The translations under genes were made by a program, and so were the position numbers. Below, piece after piece: positions 17,232 through 26,440 of a stretch of DNA of 64,000 nucleotides (position 1 is the first letter of the stretch; each line of letters opens with the position of its first letter). Below the pieces are notes generated by a model. The model was not told the origin of the DNA. It made no database searches and saw nothing but the letters and a program-made list of their open reading frames with translations. Source of the DNA: G963668185 sp965237445 (GTDB lineage: Bacteria > Chloroflexota > Dehalococcoidia > Lucifugimonadales > G963668185); NCBI GenBank assembly GCA_965237445.1, contig OZ250142.1, positions 2,666,001 through 2,730,000 on the forward strand. The letters run 5' to 3'.

Positions 17232-18986
17232 TTAGTCGTCTTCCAGGGTGCTGGTGTCGCCTTCGGGGAGGCCTAGCTCGCGGGCCTTTAGCAGGCGGCG
17301 CATTATCTTGCCGCTGCGGGTCTTGGGGAGTGACGGGACGAACTCGATCTCTCTCGGGGCGACGGCGGCGGAGAGCTTCTGGCGCGCGAATTGGGAGATG
17401 TTGCGGCGAAGCTCGGCCGACTCTTCGTAGCCGTCCTTGAGGGATACGAACGCCTTGACGACCTCCATGGCGATCGGGTCAGGTTTGCCGATGACGCCGG
17501 CCTCGGCGACAGCAGGGTGCTCGATCAGGGCGCTCTCCACTTCGAAGGGGCCGACGAGGTGGCCGGCGGTGTTTATGACGTCGTCTGCTCGACCGACGAA
17601 CCAGTAGTAGCCGTCCTCGTCCATGCGGGCCCTGTCGCCGGTGATGTACCAGCCCTTCTTGAAGCGGTCGTTGTACATCTCCGAGTTGTTCCAGTAGCCC
17701 TGGAACATGGAGGGCCAGCCGGGCCGCACGGCCAGGTTGCCGTCCTCGCCGACCGGGACCTCGTTGAAGTCGTCATCAAGGATGCCCGGCGTGATGCCCG
17801 GCATCGGCCTGCCCATCGAGCCAGGTTTGACAGGGACGGTGGGCGTGTTGGCGATCATGATGGCGCCGGTCTCCGTCTGCCACCAGTTGTCGTGGAAGGG
17901 CATGCCTAAGACCTTGTCGCCCCAGACCACAGCCTCGGGGTTCAAGGGTTCGCCGACGCTGCACATGAACCTGAGCGTGGAGAGGTCGTAGCGCCTGGGG
18001 ACGTCGTCGCCGGCCTTCATCAGCATGCGGATGGCGGTGGGGGCCGTGTACCAGACGGTAACCTTGTGGTCCTGGATTACCTGGTACCACCGAGCGGCGC
18101 TGAACCCGCCCTCGTAGATGATCTGAGTGACGCCGTTGGTCCAGGGGGCCATCATGCCGTACGAGGTGCCGGTGACCCAGCCCGGATCGGCCGTGCACCA
18201 GTAGATGTCGTCGGGGTGCAGGTCGAGCGCCCACTTGCCGGTGGCGTACTGCTGCACAGCGGCGAGGTGCCGGTGGTATGCGCCCTTCGGCTTGCCGGTG
18301 GTGCCGGAGGTGTAGTGCATGATCGAGTAGTCGTTCATCGTGGTGGGGACTACGTCGAACTGCTGGGTGTGCTTGGACATCTCCTCGTAGTAGTCGAGGT
18401 CGGTGACGTCGACATCGAAGGGGTCGCGGCTGTCTTTGTTGACCACGATGATGTGTTGAAGGTCCATCAACTCCGGGATGATCGGGGTGATCTTGCGGCG
18501 AAGGTCGGGCTGGGTGACGAGGACCTTGGCGGCGCTGTCCTGGAGGCGGTCCCTCACAGGCTCGGGGCCAAACGCGGAGAAAAGCGGGCCGACGACGGCG
18601 CCGGCCTTCAAGGCGCCGAAGAAGGCGATGTACAGCTCCGGGAGCCTGTCCATGAAGATGAAGACCCTATCGCCCTTCTGGATGCCTACGGACAGGAGAA
18701 CGTTGGCGAACTGGTTCGTGAGGCCTTTCATCTGGCCGAAGGTGTAGACCTCGCGTTCGCCGTTCTTGCCCTCCCAGATCATGGCGGGCTTGTCAGCGTC
18801 AGAGCCTTCGGCGTGGCGGTCGATGGCTTCGACAGCCTTGTTCAGGAAGCCTCCGGGGAGCCAGGCCAGTTCTTCGTAGACGTTCTCCCAGCGAAAGTCT
18901 GGGGGGATTTCGTCGTAGACGAGGTTGGGGCGGACGGCCATGTCGTCCGGCGAAGGCTTGTCGAAGGTTGGGAAGTCGGTGGTCAT
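17232..18986 (-). CDS. acsA: Acetate-CoA ligase (AMP-forming acyl-CoA synthetase)
   Basis: 584 residues of the ANL superfamily. The adenylation P-loop is YTSGTTGKPKGAYHRH (225-240); later motifs are WWQTETGAIM, GWYITGDRARMDEDGYYWFV, GRADDVINTAGHLVGPFEVE and the catalytic-lysine end TRSGKIMRRLL. GHLVGPFEVES and the overall length match acetyl-CoA synthetases of the AcsA (Bacillus-type) group, activating acetate or a short acid to its CoA thioester. No insertion or frameshift is seen. It is monocistronic, with a long upstream region carrying the phased repeat at 19138. Confidence 0.93.
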   Translation of the reverse strand: MTTDFPTFDKPSPDDMAVRPNLVYDEIPPDFRWENVYEELAWLPGGFLNKAVEAIDRHAEGSDADKPAMIWEGKNGEREVYTFGQMKGLTNQFANVLLSVGIQKGDRVFIFMDRLPELYIAFFGALKAGAVVGPLFSAFGPEPVRDRLQDSAAKVLVTQPDLRRKITPIIPELMDLQHIIVVNKDSRDPFDVDVTDLDYYEEMSKHTQQFDVVPTTMNDYSIMHYTSGTTGKPKGAYHRHLAAVQQYATGKWALDLHPDDIYWCTADPGWVTGTSYGMMAPWTNGVTQIIYEGGFSAARWYQVIQDHKVTVWYTAPTAIRMLMKAGDDVPRRYDLSTLRFMCSVGEPLNPEAVVWGDKVLGMPFHDNWWQTETGAIMIANTPTVPVKPGSMGRPMPGITPGILDDDFNEVPVGEDGNLAVRPGWPSMFQGYWNNSEMYNDRFKKGWYITGDRARMDEDGYYWFVGRADDVINTAGHLVGPFEVESALIEHPAVAEAGVIGKPDPIAMEVVKAFVSLKDGYEESAELRRNISQFARQKLSAAVAPREIEFVPSLPKTRSGKIMRRLLKARELGLPEGDTSTLEDD

Positions 18987-19862
18987 CGGTCGCCTCCGTG
19001 TTCGGCTGGGCGGACGGCGCGGGGAACCGCAACCCGCAGGCCACGCCCTGAGACGGAGGCATTATCACACAATCCGAAGTGCCTTCCCAACGGAGCGTTG
19101 TTCAAAGCTGTGGAGGCATCGTCTTGTTCGGAAATGTGTCACATTCCGTAACATTTCGTCACATTGCATAGCTGGGAGGGATTGAACGATGAGTCGATTT
19201 GTATACGAATTGATAACAGAATGAATACAAACTGAGCCGGGATGTTACAAAAAGTGACAGGCCTTCAGGTATGGGCGTGGCTCGATCTCGGATAGGGAGG
19301 ACCGCTTGGCCCAGCAGGCCGGGGGGTGAGTGCCCGGATTGTGTCCGCCTAAATCGGCCCAAAGCGGTCAATTCGTAGCTGAGGAGCGGATGCAATGTTT
19401 GTGGGAGCGGCCAAAAGCGGCCAAAAGCGGCCACGAGGGCAAGCCAGAGGCTGCGAACGAGGGACGAGGTTGCTCGGTACGGCGCTGAGGCGCCGCTTGT
19501 GTGTTCAGAAACATCCATATGATAATGATAGTACGGGCGTTCGCAGTACGCAAGCGGTATGCTGCGGCCTGCTTTTATTGTGCCGGTAGGGTGGGAATTT
19601 CACCTTTCATTTGTTCAGAGCCCTCTGGCAACGTTTGACTTAAACTTTCTTCGCTTGCCCTTGGTATGCGGGTCCATGCCTACGCGGGGCATGATGGCGA
19701 GCCGAATTGCTTCCCTATCGCCTGAGGCCAAGAGGTCCATCGAGGTGAGTTTGCTTCAAGCGCGCGGCTGCCATCTGGAGTCCGACGCGACGTGTATTGC
19801 GGCTGTCTGAAGTCGGGGTTGATTGAAGGAGTGAAACTTTAGATTCCTCGGCTTCGCTCGGA
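18987..19862. other. 876-bp intergenic region without a convincing gene
   Basis: No frame here has recognisable protein features. It holds the 123-bp phased-repeat element (19138-19260), a short tandem repeat AAAGCGGCCA x3 at about 19406-19433, and at its right end a solitary copy of the dispersed repeat CGGCTTCGCTCGGA (19849-19862) into which IS110 copy 1 is inserted. A plus-strand frame at 19559-19810 (MASRIASLSPEAKRSIEVSL in part) is open but unsupported. Confidence 0.6.
19138..19260. repeat. 123-bp element with three 10-bp phased repeats (copy A)
   Basis: It starts GTCACATTCC-GTAACATTTC-GTCACATTGC, three repeats at exact 10-bp spacing, then ATAGCTG, later GAATACAAACTGAG, and ends TTACAAAAAGTGACAG. 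Copy B at 47001-47123 has the same length, start, ATAGCTG, GAATACAAAATGAG and GTGACA end. The ends are inverted relative to each other. It lies 152 bases upstream of acsA. It could be a regulator-binding array or a small non-autonomous mobile element. Confidence 0.6.
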
Positions 19863-19889
19863 GTATCTGTGTTGTGAGTCAAGGCTTTT

Positions 19890-20834
19890 CTACGGTGCTG
19901 GATCGAGTTGCTGATGCACCCAGGGCGTCCTGCGATGTGCAATGGCGTTCAGCAACAGCAGCAGCTTGCGCATCACGGCGACCAGCGCCACCTTTCCAGC
20001 CTTCCCGCGATTTCTGAGACTCTGGTAGAAGCGTTTCATCTCCTCGTTGTAGCGTATTGCCGACAACGCCGCCAGGTACAACGCTCCACGCACCGCCCCA
20101 CGCCCGCCGCGGATAGAGCGATACGCACGTTGCTTACCACTGTCCCTGGACCAAGGCGCCAGTCCCACCAGAGAGGTCAATGACTTCCCATCGCAGTTCC
20201 CCAACTCCGGTAGGTGGGCCACCAGGGAGGCTGCGGTCAACTCCCCAACTCCAGGGACACTCTGGTACAGCGCCGCTGTCTCCGACAGTTGAGCGTTGTC
20301 TCTCAACGCCTTGCGGTACTCGGCGTCCAGACATGCTATCTCTTTATCCAGCCACTCGATGTGACGCTCAGTGGATCTTCGCACCCCTCCGCACAGGCCT
20401 TTGTCCAGGCGATTGCGCTCCTGCACCCTCTGGTTCACCAGTTGCTTGCGTCGCTTCAGCAAGCTGGCCAACATCTGACCTTCACCGTCATCAGCTGGCG
20501 TACTATCCAGCTCGAACACCTCCCCATAACGCGACAACACTCGTGCGTCCAGGATGTCTGTCTTAGCTTCGTACCCTGCAGCACGTGCGAAGCTGCGCAC
20601 CTTGTTCGGGTGCGCTACGTGGACCGGCAAGCCTCTGTCCTGCAGCCGTCTTACCGCATCCCGCTCATAGCCGCCGGTCGATTCACACACCACTTCGGTC
20701 GCGCCCTCACGCTTTACACAAAGGACGAGCGCCGCGATACCCTCTGCGGTGTTGTCGAAAGTCCGCACCGGACCATTCGACACTGAGACATCCAGCCTCT
20801 TCTTTCCAACGTCCATTCCAGCAACGACTTTCAT
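19890..20834 (-). CDS. IS110 family transposase (copy 1)
   Basis: 314 residues from the ATG at 20834 (VVAGMDVGKKRLDVSVSNG). The RuvC-like DEDD residues are in GMDVGKKRLDVSV, VVCESTGGYERDAV and AKTDILDARVLSRYG. The C-terminal Tnp20 domain has YQSVPGVGELTAASLVAHLP, LTSLVGLAPWSRDSG and RGGRGAVRGALYLAALSAIR, with the catalytic Ser region. Such enzymes recombine DNA under the guidance of a bridge RNA encoded by the element. An in-frame ATG 28 codons earlier lies in the leader and is unlikely to be used. Confidence 0.95.
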   Translation of the reverse strand: MKVVAGMDVGKKRLDVSVSNGPVRTFDNTAEGIAALVLCVKREGATEVVCESTGGYERDAVRRLQDRGLPVHVAHPNKVRSFARAAGYEAKTDILDARVLSRYGEVFELDSTPADDGEGQMLASLLKRRKQLVNQRVQERNRLDKGLCGGVRRSTERHIEWLDKEIACLDAEYRKALRDNAQLSETAALYQSVPGVGELTAASLVAHLPELGNCDGKSLTSLVGLAPWSRDSGKQRAYRSIRGGRGAVRGALYLAALSAIRYNEEMKRFYQSLRNRGKAGKVALVAVMRKLLLLLNAIAHRRTPWVHQQLDPAP

Positions 20835-21050
20835 GCCTTGATCCTCCATGCCATAATGTGGCCGTCCTCCACACTTGCAATGCGGGCCCATAGCCCGTGT
20901 ATCTGTACGGAGCGACATGCCGGCGTGGGGGGTGTCTTACTCCGAGACGGCGCAGCACCCGCAATAATCGGTGCTCACCAAATGACAGCCGACGCGCCCC
21001 CCACGCTGCCCCTCAGATTGGCCGACCTGAGACGCATTTACAACATACAA
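20835..21050 (-). ncRNA. Candidate IS110 bridge RNA region (copy 1)
   Basis: The 216 bases between the element end and the transposase start have no gene, whereas only 27 bases lie on the other side. This matches the IS110 subgroup whose bridge RNA is encoded upstream of the transposase. Two internal 9-mers equal the insertion junctions: CAAATGACA at 20979-20987 (right junction 21048-21056) and TACTCCGAG at 20938-20946 (complement of the left junction CTCGGAGTA). Inverted repeats such as GGTGCT/AGCACC between them could form the loop stems. The RNA ends are not defined. Confidence 0.55.
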
Positions 21051-21212
21051 ATGACAATGGAGAGTTCGGAATGCCAAGAGAGAGGCGGATTGGCAGAGGG
21101 GACAAGCTGCGTTGGAACGCAAGCGGGGTGAACGATAGGAGGCCGGAAGGTTGCGTGGCGTGGGGGTGGGGTTCTGCTACAATTTGCGGCGCTGACAGAC
21201 AGGAGGATGCGC

Positions 21213-21978
21213 TTGGGTTACGAGAACATCATCGTGGATAGGAACGAGGGCGTCGGAGTCGTGACGCTGAACCGCCCGGAGGTGCTGAACGCACTTAGCA
21301 GGGACCTGTACCGGGAGATCGACGAGGTCATCTCGGAGTTCGAGGCGGACGATGACGTGAAGGCGATCGTGTTCACCGGCGCGGGCGAGCGGGCGTTCTC
21401 AGCAGGGAGCGGACATACACGAGATCGCGCGGCTGCGCGAGATGCCGGACCCGCCGCCGGATACCGGGGAGCGTGAGTGGTACTCGTGGCGCGTCGCTGC
21501 CTGCCGGAAGCCGACGATCGGAGCGCTCAACGGGCTGTGCTACGGCGGCGCCGCTGTGATGGCGTCGAGCTTCGACATGCGGGTCGGGTGCGAGCGAACG
21601 AGCTTCAGGTTCCTGGCGGCGTCTTACGGCCGGGTCAACTCGACGTGGAGCCTTCCGATGCAGGTGGGCTGGCCGATGGCCAAGGAGCTGTTGCTTACGG
21701 CGCGCGTGGTGCAGGCGGAGGAGGCGCACCGGATCGGACTTCTCAACCACCTCGTAGCCTCCGACAAGCTCATGGAGAAGGCGTTGGAGCTAGGCGGCCA
21801 GATCGCCGGAAACGATACGAGAATGGTCCAAGGCATCAAGGAACTTCTCATCGAGAACGTTGGAACGCAGTGGGTGGAGATGTTCAAGAACGAGATAGAT
21901 GCGCAGGGCGGGCGGCTATCGCCGGCGCCTTTCGAGGAGTCGTTCAAGGATTTTCTCGACAGGAAGGGACGGCGATAG
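21213..21978 (+). CDS. Enoyl-CoA hydratase/isomerase family protein, frameshifted
   Basis: About 255 residues of the crotonase fold. The N-terminus GVGVVTLNRPEVLNALSRDL and AIVFTGAGERAFSAG form the first half of the oxyanion-hole region. After a one-base shift near 21412 it continues ADIHEIARLREMPDPPPD, KPTIGALNGLCYGGAAVMAS (second oxyanion-hole motif) and ARVVQAEEAHRIGLLNHLVA. The TTG at 21213 is preferred to the ATG at 21207, because AGGAGG (21201-21206) is adjacent to the ATG but 6 bases from the TTG. The substrate is unknown; the CoA transferase downstream suggests an acyl-CoA degradation role. Confidence 0.88.
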
Positions 21979-22428
21979 AGGGTGTTGCATGGGGCATAGG
22001 CTTCTGTCCCGCCCGCTGGAGAGCCCCATCCCAGCCTTCCCCAGCAGACTGGGGAAGGGGCAAGAGGAGTGGCTTGTGTAACGTTCGTCACCCTCACCCT
22101 ACCCTCTCCCATCAAGGAGACCTTTGCGAAACATGCAATTCACCCCTCATCCTAACCTTCTCCCACAAGGGGAGAAGGGACCAGAGGGTTTTGATCGAAT
22201 GCAGATCTGGCAGATTTGCAAGGGCCTCCATCAAGGGAGAGGGGCAGCCGAAGTGGTTCTTATCTGAAGGCCAGGACTTGTTAGAACTCTGCGGCAATGG
22301 TGACAAGCCCAGGGAACGACGGCACGAACAAACTGGGGATGGGGAGATAGCCGAGGGCAGGTACCCGCCCCTACGTGCGGGGAATTCGGAGACGGTTTGC
22401 TATGACTAAAGTGAAGGTGAGGTCTGAG
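21979..22428. repeat. Intergenic stretch with CCCTCACCCT...GGGAGA-type palindromic repeats
   Basis: No gene is seen. It contains a hairpin CCTTCCCCAG-CAGA-CTGGGGAAGG at about 22033-22056 and palindromic text CCTTCTCCCACAAGGGGAGAAGG at about 22156-22178. Related sequences recur at 26570-26610, 28247-28315, 47340-47700 and 57230-57260. This is a dispersed repeat family with arms C-rich/G-rich around a short loop, likely REP-like. Confidence 0.65.
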
Positions 22429-23631
22429 ATGGCAACTTCCGGTAACTCGAACGGTACGGTGATGGACGGCATCCGCATGCTGGACCTGGGGCGGTACCAG
22501 GCCGGGCCGAGATGCGGGCTGATGTTCGCGCGGATGGGCGCGGAGGTCATCAAGGTTGAGTCGCTAAGCGGCGACGAGAGCCGCAGGAATGGCCCGACGG
22601 TGCGTGGCCAGAGCGCGTACTGGGTGCAGTACAACAGCGGCAAGAAGAGCCTGGCGATTAACCTGCGCACCGATGAGGGCAAGGCGGTGCTGCGTGACCT
22701 GGTGAAGGTTTCTGACATCCTGCTGCAGAACTTCAGGCCGGGAACGATCGACATCATGGGCTTCGGGTACGAGAAGCTAAAGGAGCTGAACCCGAAGATC
22801 GTGATGATCAACGTGTCGGCGTACGGTCAGTATGGACCCTACGCGGAACGGATTGGGTTCGACCACATCGGGCAGGCCATCGGGGGAATGATGTCGATGA
22901 CGGGCAACGAGGGAGACCCGCCAATCCGGACGTTCTTCCCGCTCATCGACCGGATCACGGCTCTGCACGCGACGATCGGGGCGCTAGGGGCGCTGAGGGA
23001 GCGAGAGTTTTCGGGCGAGGGACAGGCGATCGACGTGTGCCTCGCGGACACGGGGTTCACAGCGAACGAGATCCCGGTGTCGGCGTACCTGGGAACAGGA
23101 GAGGTTGTGGGGCGCGAGGGCAACGGACGCGGCACGACGAATTCGTTCCGGACATCGGACGGCTGGGCATACCTTGTGGCAACCAACGAGGCGATGTGGG
23201 GACGGTTGTGCGGTGCTCTCGACAAGCAGGAGTGGCTGGAAGACGAGCGTTTCTCGACGCGGACGGCCCGGCGAGAGAACTCCGACACGCTTGAGGAGGA
23301 GCTGGCAGGGTGGTTCGCGACGCGGACGACAAAGGAAGCAGTCGACCACCTTTCGAGCTTTTCGGTACCGGCGGCCCCTATTCACGACGTGCCGGGCGCG
23401 GCGAAGGAGCCTCACGTGCACGAGCGGGAGATCATGGTGGAGGTGCCCGACCCCACCGCGGGCTCGATGTACGTGTCGGGGAAGTCGATCAAGTTCAGCC
23501 GGACGCCGATGGTGGTTGGGTCTGCCCCGCTAATTGGGCAGCACACGTCCGAGATACTGTCGGGTATCCTTGGCTACGACGAGACCCGGATTGCGGCGCT
23601 GCACGAGGCGGAAGTGGTGGCGACGGCGTAG
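22429..23631 (+). CDS. CaiB/BaiF family CoA transferase (family III)
   Basis: About 400 residues. Family III features: GIRMLDLGRYQAGPRCGLMF, MGAEVIKVESLSGDESRRNG, AINLRTDEGKAVLRDLVKVS, LLQNFRPGTIDIMGFGYEKL, the catalytic Asp in FPLIDRITALHATIGALGAL, and GQAIDVCLADTG. It moves CoA between carboxylic acids; the acid is not identifiable. The ATG at 22429 follows GGTGAGG at good spacing; an ATG at 22402 would add nine residues. It is in the same direction as the enoyl-CoA hydratase, separated by 450 bases of repeats, so the two are probably not co-transcribed. Confidence 0.93.
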   Translation: MATSGNSNGTVMDGIRMLDLGRYQAGPRCGLMFARMGAEVIKVESLSGDESRRNGPTVRGQSAYWVQYNSGKKSLAINLRTDEGKAVLRDLVKVSDILLQNFRPGTIDIMGFGYEKLKELNPKIVMINVSAYGQYGPYAERIGFDHIGQAIGGMMSMTGNEGDPPIRTFFPLIDRITALHATIGALGALREREFSGEGQAIDVCLADTGFTANEIPVSAYLGTGEVVGREGNGRGTTNSFRTSDGWAYLVATNEAMWGRLCGALDKQEWLEDERFSTRTARRENSDTLEEELAGWFATRTTKEAVDHLSSFSVPAAPIHDVPGAAKEPHVHEREIMVEVPDPTAGSMYVSGKSIKFSRTPMVVGSAPLIGQHTSEILSGILGYDETRIAALHEAEVVATA

Positions 23632-23685
23632 GCAGCAGGGCGCGGGCCTGCACCCATAAGGCCAGAGGCCAGCGGCGCGAATGCG

Positions 23686-24045
23686 CTAGCCGAGCAGGAC
23701 CAGGGCCCAGACTACCGGAACGGTAACGAGGGAGATGAAGACGGCGGCTGAGCCGATGTCTTTTGCCCTGCGGGAGAGGTCGTGGTGCTCTTCGCCGAAG
23801 CGATCGACGATTGTCTCTATTGCGGAGTTTAGGAGCTCCACGATGAGGACCTGAAGGAGCGCGGCGATCATGAGGGCGCGCTCTACACCGGTGTCGCCCA
23901 GCCACACGGCGATGGGGACAAGGATGGCGCCGAGCAGCAGTTCCTGCCTGAATGCGGCCTCGCCTCGGAAGGCGTCGCGGAGGCCGGCGATGGACTGGCG
24001 AGTTGCCCTGAGGATGCGGAGCGGGTTGAGCGTGCTTCCAAGCAT
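23686..24045 (-). CDS. dgkA: Diacylglycerol/undecaprenol kinase family membrane protein
   Basis: About 119 residues from the ATG at 24045 (MLGSTLNPLRILRATRQSIA). Three hydrophobic segments flank the active-site motif VELLNSAIETIVDRFGEEHH, with AFRGEAAFRQELLLG preceding it, as in DgkA-type kinases that phosphorylate diacylglycerol or undecaprenol at the inner membrane face. The open frame extends upstream to 24171, but the extra 42 residues are not family-like. The gene is convergent with the CoA transferase. Confidence 0.9.
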   Translation of the reverse strand: MLGSTLNPLRILRATRQSIAGLRDAFRGEAAFRQELLLGAILVPIAVWLGDTGVERALMIAALLQVLIVELLNSAIETIVDRFGEEHHDLSRRAKDIGSAAVFISLVTVPVVWALVLLG

Positions 24046-24853
24046 GTGGATTGCAGGGTACCAGCGTACTTGAGACGTTGGGAGGCGGTCTGGGATGGCG
24101 AGGCGGAAGCCTTGGGCCTTGATGGACTGTGGCGCGTGATCGCTGCGCGATTTGGGAGGCATTGTGCTCATGGGGAAAGCGGTCCGGGGACCTGCGATTG
24201 GGGCTGGACGTGTCGCGCCGATCTAAGGCGGAACTTACAGAGGAAAGGACGCCTTTAGATTCCTCGGCTTCGCTCGGAATGACGGTTGAGAGGGTCTGGT
24301 CTTTGATTCTTTGCGGCTGTGCTTACGGCAGGCAACCGGCTACGGGCTGAATTCGGGGAAGTCGGTCAGGGCGTATTCGATGGTGCGCGGGACGGGTAGA
24401 GGTGAGTGCGCTCTTAGAATCCTCGGCTTCGCTCGGAATGACAATAAATGGGGTCAAGTCATTGATTCCCTTCGGCTGTGCTTACGGCAGGCACTCGGCT
24501 TCGGGATGAATTCGGGAAGGGGGTCAGGGCGTCTTCGATGGTTCGCGGGACGGGTAGAAGTGAGTGCGCTCTTAGATTCCTCGGCTTCGCTCGGAATGAC
24601 AATATAGAAGGTCTAGTCATTGATTCCCTTTGTCTGTGCTCAAGGCAGGCCCTCGGCTTCGCTCGGAATGACAGTTGAGATGGTCTGGTCTTTGATTCTT
24701 TGCGGCTGTGCTTACGGCAGGCACCCGGCTACGGGCTGAATTCGGGGAAGGGGCTCAGGGCGTCTTCGATGGTGCGCGGGACGGGTTGAGGTGAGTGCGC
24801 CTTTAGATTCCTCGGCTTCGCTCGGAGTATCTGTGTTGTGAGTCAAGGCTTTT

Positions 24854-25798
24854 CTATGGTGCTGGATCGAGTTGCTGATGCACCCAGGGCGTCCTGCGAT
24901 GTGCAATGGCGTTCAGCAACAGCAGCAGCTTGCGCATCACGGCGACCAGCGCCACCTTTCCAGCCTTCCCGCGATTTCTGAGACTCTGGTAGAAGCGTTT
25001 CATCTCCTCGTTGTAGCGTATTGCCGACAACGCCGCCAGGTACAACGCTCCACGCACCGCCCCACGCCCGCCGCGGATAGAGCGATACGCACGTTGCTTA
25101 CCACTGTCCCTGGACCAAGGCGCCAGTCCCACCAGAGAGGTCAATGACTTCCCATCGCAGTTCCCCAACTCCGGTAGGTGGGCCACCAGGGAGGCTGCGG
25201 TCAACTCCCCAACTCCAGGGACACTCTGGTACAGCGCCGCTGTCTCCGACAGTTGAGCGTTGTCTCTCAACGCCTTGCGGTACTCGGCGTCCAGACATGC
25301 TATCTCTTTATCCAGCCACTCGATGTGACGCTCAGTGGATCTTCGCACCCCTCCGCACAGGCCTTTGTCCAGGCGATTGCGCTCCTGCACCCTCTGGTTC
25401 ACCAGTTGCTTGCGTCGCTTCAGCAAGCTGGCCAACATCTGACCTTCACCGTCATCAGCTGGCGTACTATCCAGCTCGAACACCTCCCCATAACGCGACA
25501 ACACTCGTGCGTCCAGGATGTCTGTCTTAGCTTCGTACCCTGCAGCACGTGCGAAGCTGCGCACCTTGTTCGGGTGCGCTACGTGGACCGGCAAGCCTCT
25601 GTCCTGTAGCCGTCTTACCGCATCCCGCTCATAGCCGCCGGTCGATTCACACACCACTTCGGTCGCGCCCTCACGCTTTACACAAAGGACGAGCGCCGCG
25701 ATACCCTCTGCGGTGTTGTCGAAAGTCCGCACCGGACCATTCGACACTGAGACATCCAGCCTCTTCTTTCCAACGTCCATTCCAGCAACGACTTTCAT
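24854..25798 (-). CDS. IS110 family transposase (copy 2)
   Basis: 314 residues; the same protein as copy 1, with only a silent difference seen (near 25606). The DEDD N-terminal and Ser-containing C-terminal domains are intact, so both copies should be active. Confidence 0.95.
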   Translation of the reverse strand: MKVVAGMDVGKKRLDVSVSNGPVRTFDNTAEGIAALVLCVKREGATEVVCESTGGYERDAVRRLQDRGLPVHVAHPNKVRSFARAAGYEAKTDILDARVLSRYGEVFELDSTPADDGEGQMLASLLKRRKQLVNQRVQERNRLDKGLCGGVRRSTERHIEWLDKEIACLDAEYRKALRDNAQLSETAALYQSVPGVGELTAASLVAHLPELGNCDGKSLTSLVGLAPWSRDSGKQRAYRSIRGGRGAVRGALYLAALSAIRYNEEMKRFYQSLRNRGKAGKVALVAVMRKLLLLLNAIAHRRTPWVHQQLDPAP

Positions 25799-26014
25799 GC
25801 CTTGATCCTCCATGCCATAATGTGGCCGTCCTCCACACTTGCAATGCGGGCCCATAGCCCGTGTATCTGTACGGAGCGACATGCCGGCGTGGGGGGTGTC
25901 TTACTCCGAGACGGCGCAGCACCCGCAATAATCGGTGCTCACCAAATGACAGCCGACGCGCCCCCCACGCTGCCCCTCAGATTGGCCGACCTGAGACGCA
26001 TTTACAACATACAA
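25799..26014 (-). ncRNA. Candidate IS110 bridge RNA region (copy 2)
   Basis: The same 216-bp leader as in copy 1, with the junction-matching 9-mers at 25943-25951 (CAAATGACA) and 25902-25910 (TACTCCGAG). The identical leader fits with the identical target choice of the two copies. Confidence 0.55.
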
Positions 26015-26440
26015 ATGACAATAGAGAGGGTCTGGTCTTTGATTCCCTTCGTCTGTGTTCAGGGCAGGCCCTCGGCTTCGCTCGGAATGACAGTTGAGAG
26101 GGTCTGGTCTTTGATTCTTTGCGGCTGTGCTTACGGCAGGCAACCGGCTACGGGCTGAATTCGGGGAAGGCGGTCAGAGCGTATTCGATGGTGCGCGGGA
26201 CGGGTAGAGGTGAGTGCGCTCTTAGAATCCTCGGCTTCGCTCGGAATGACGGTTGAGAGGGTCTGGTCTTTGATTCTTTGCGGCTGTGCTTACGGCAGGC
26301 ACCCGGCTACGGGCGGAATTCAGGGAAGGCGGTCAGGGCGTATTCGATGGTGCGCGGGACGGGTAGTGGTGAGTGCGCTTTTAGATTCCTCGGCTTGACT
26401 CAACCGTGCTCGGCTTCGCTCGGAATTACAATGGATAGGG

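Larger units (their letters stand above)
19863..21050 (-). mobile_element. IS110-family insertion sequence, copy 1 (1188 bp)
   Basis: The ends were set by comparison with copy 2: both begin GTATCTGTGTTGTGAG directly after CTCGGA of the dispersed repeat and end ACATACAA directly before ATGACAAT. Both are 1188 bp and differ at only a few bases (for example C/T near 19898 and 20640). There are no terminal inverted repeats and no target duplication, as is normal for IS110. It contains one transposase gene on the minus strand and a 216-bp non-coding leader. The empty site would read CTCGGA-ATGACAAT. Confidence 0.9.
24827..26014 (-). mobile_element. IS110-family insertion sequence, copy 2 (1188 bp)
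   Basis: Nearly identical to copy 1 at 19863-21050, with the same ends and length, inserted at the same point (CTCGGA | ATGACAAT) of the repeat core within the tandem array. The few substitutions suggest recent duplication within this genome. Confidence 0.92.
24241..26440. repeat. ~160-bp tandem repeat array, split by IS110 copy 2
   Basis: Units share the core CGGCTTCGCTCGGAATGAC preceded by TTAGATTCCT or TTAGAATCCT, then GGTCTGGTCTTTGATTC, TTGCGGCTGTGCTTACGGCA, GGGCTGAATTCGGGGAAG and GATGGTGCGCGGGACGGG. Cores lie near 24263, 24423, 24580, 24653, 24813 (interrupted by the IS), 26072, 26231, 26390 and 26411. Spacing is about 158-160 bp, except short steps of about 73 and 20 bp. With the IS removed, the array is about 1 kb. 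Short frames inside are repeat artefacts. Confidence 0.85.

Noticed and set aside
18066..19151. Long open frame (361 codons) on the plus strand opposite acsA
   Set aside because: It is the shadow of a GC-rich gene; the minus-strand protein has full acetyl-CoA synthetase motifs and this one has none. The same holds for long frames opposite CocE (14643-15749), DUF1800 (27118-28257) and hyuA (33969-35153).
24241..26440. Possible CRISPR array
   Set aside because: Units are about 160 bp, repeated along their whole length, with no unique 30-40 bp spacers and no cas genes nearby.
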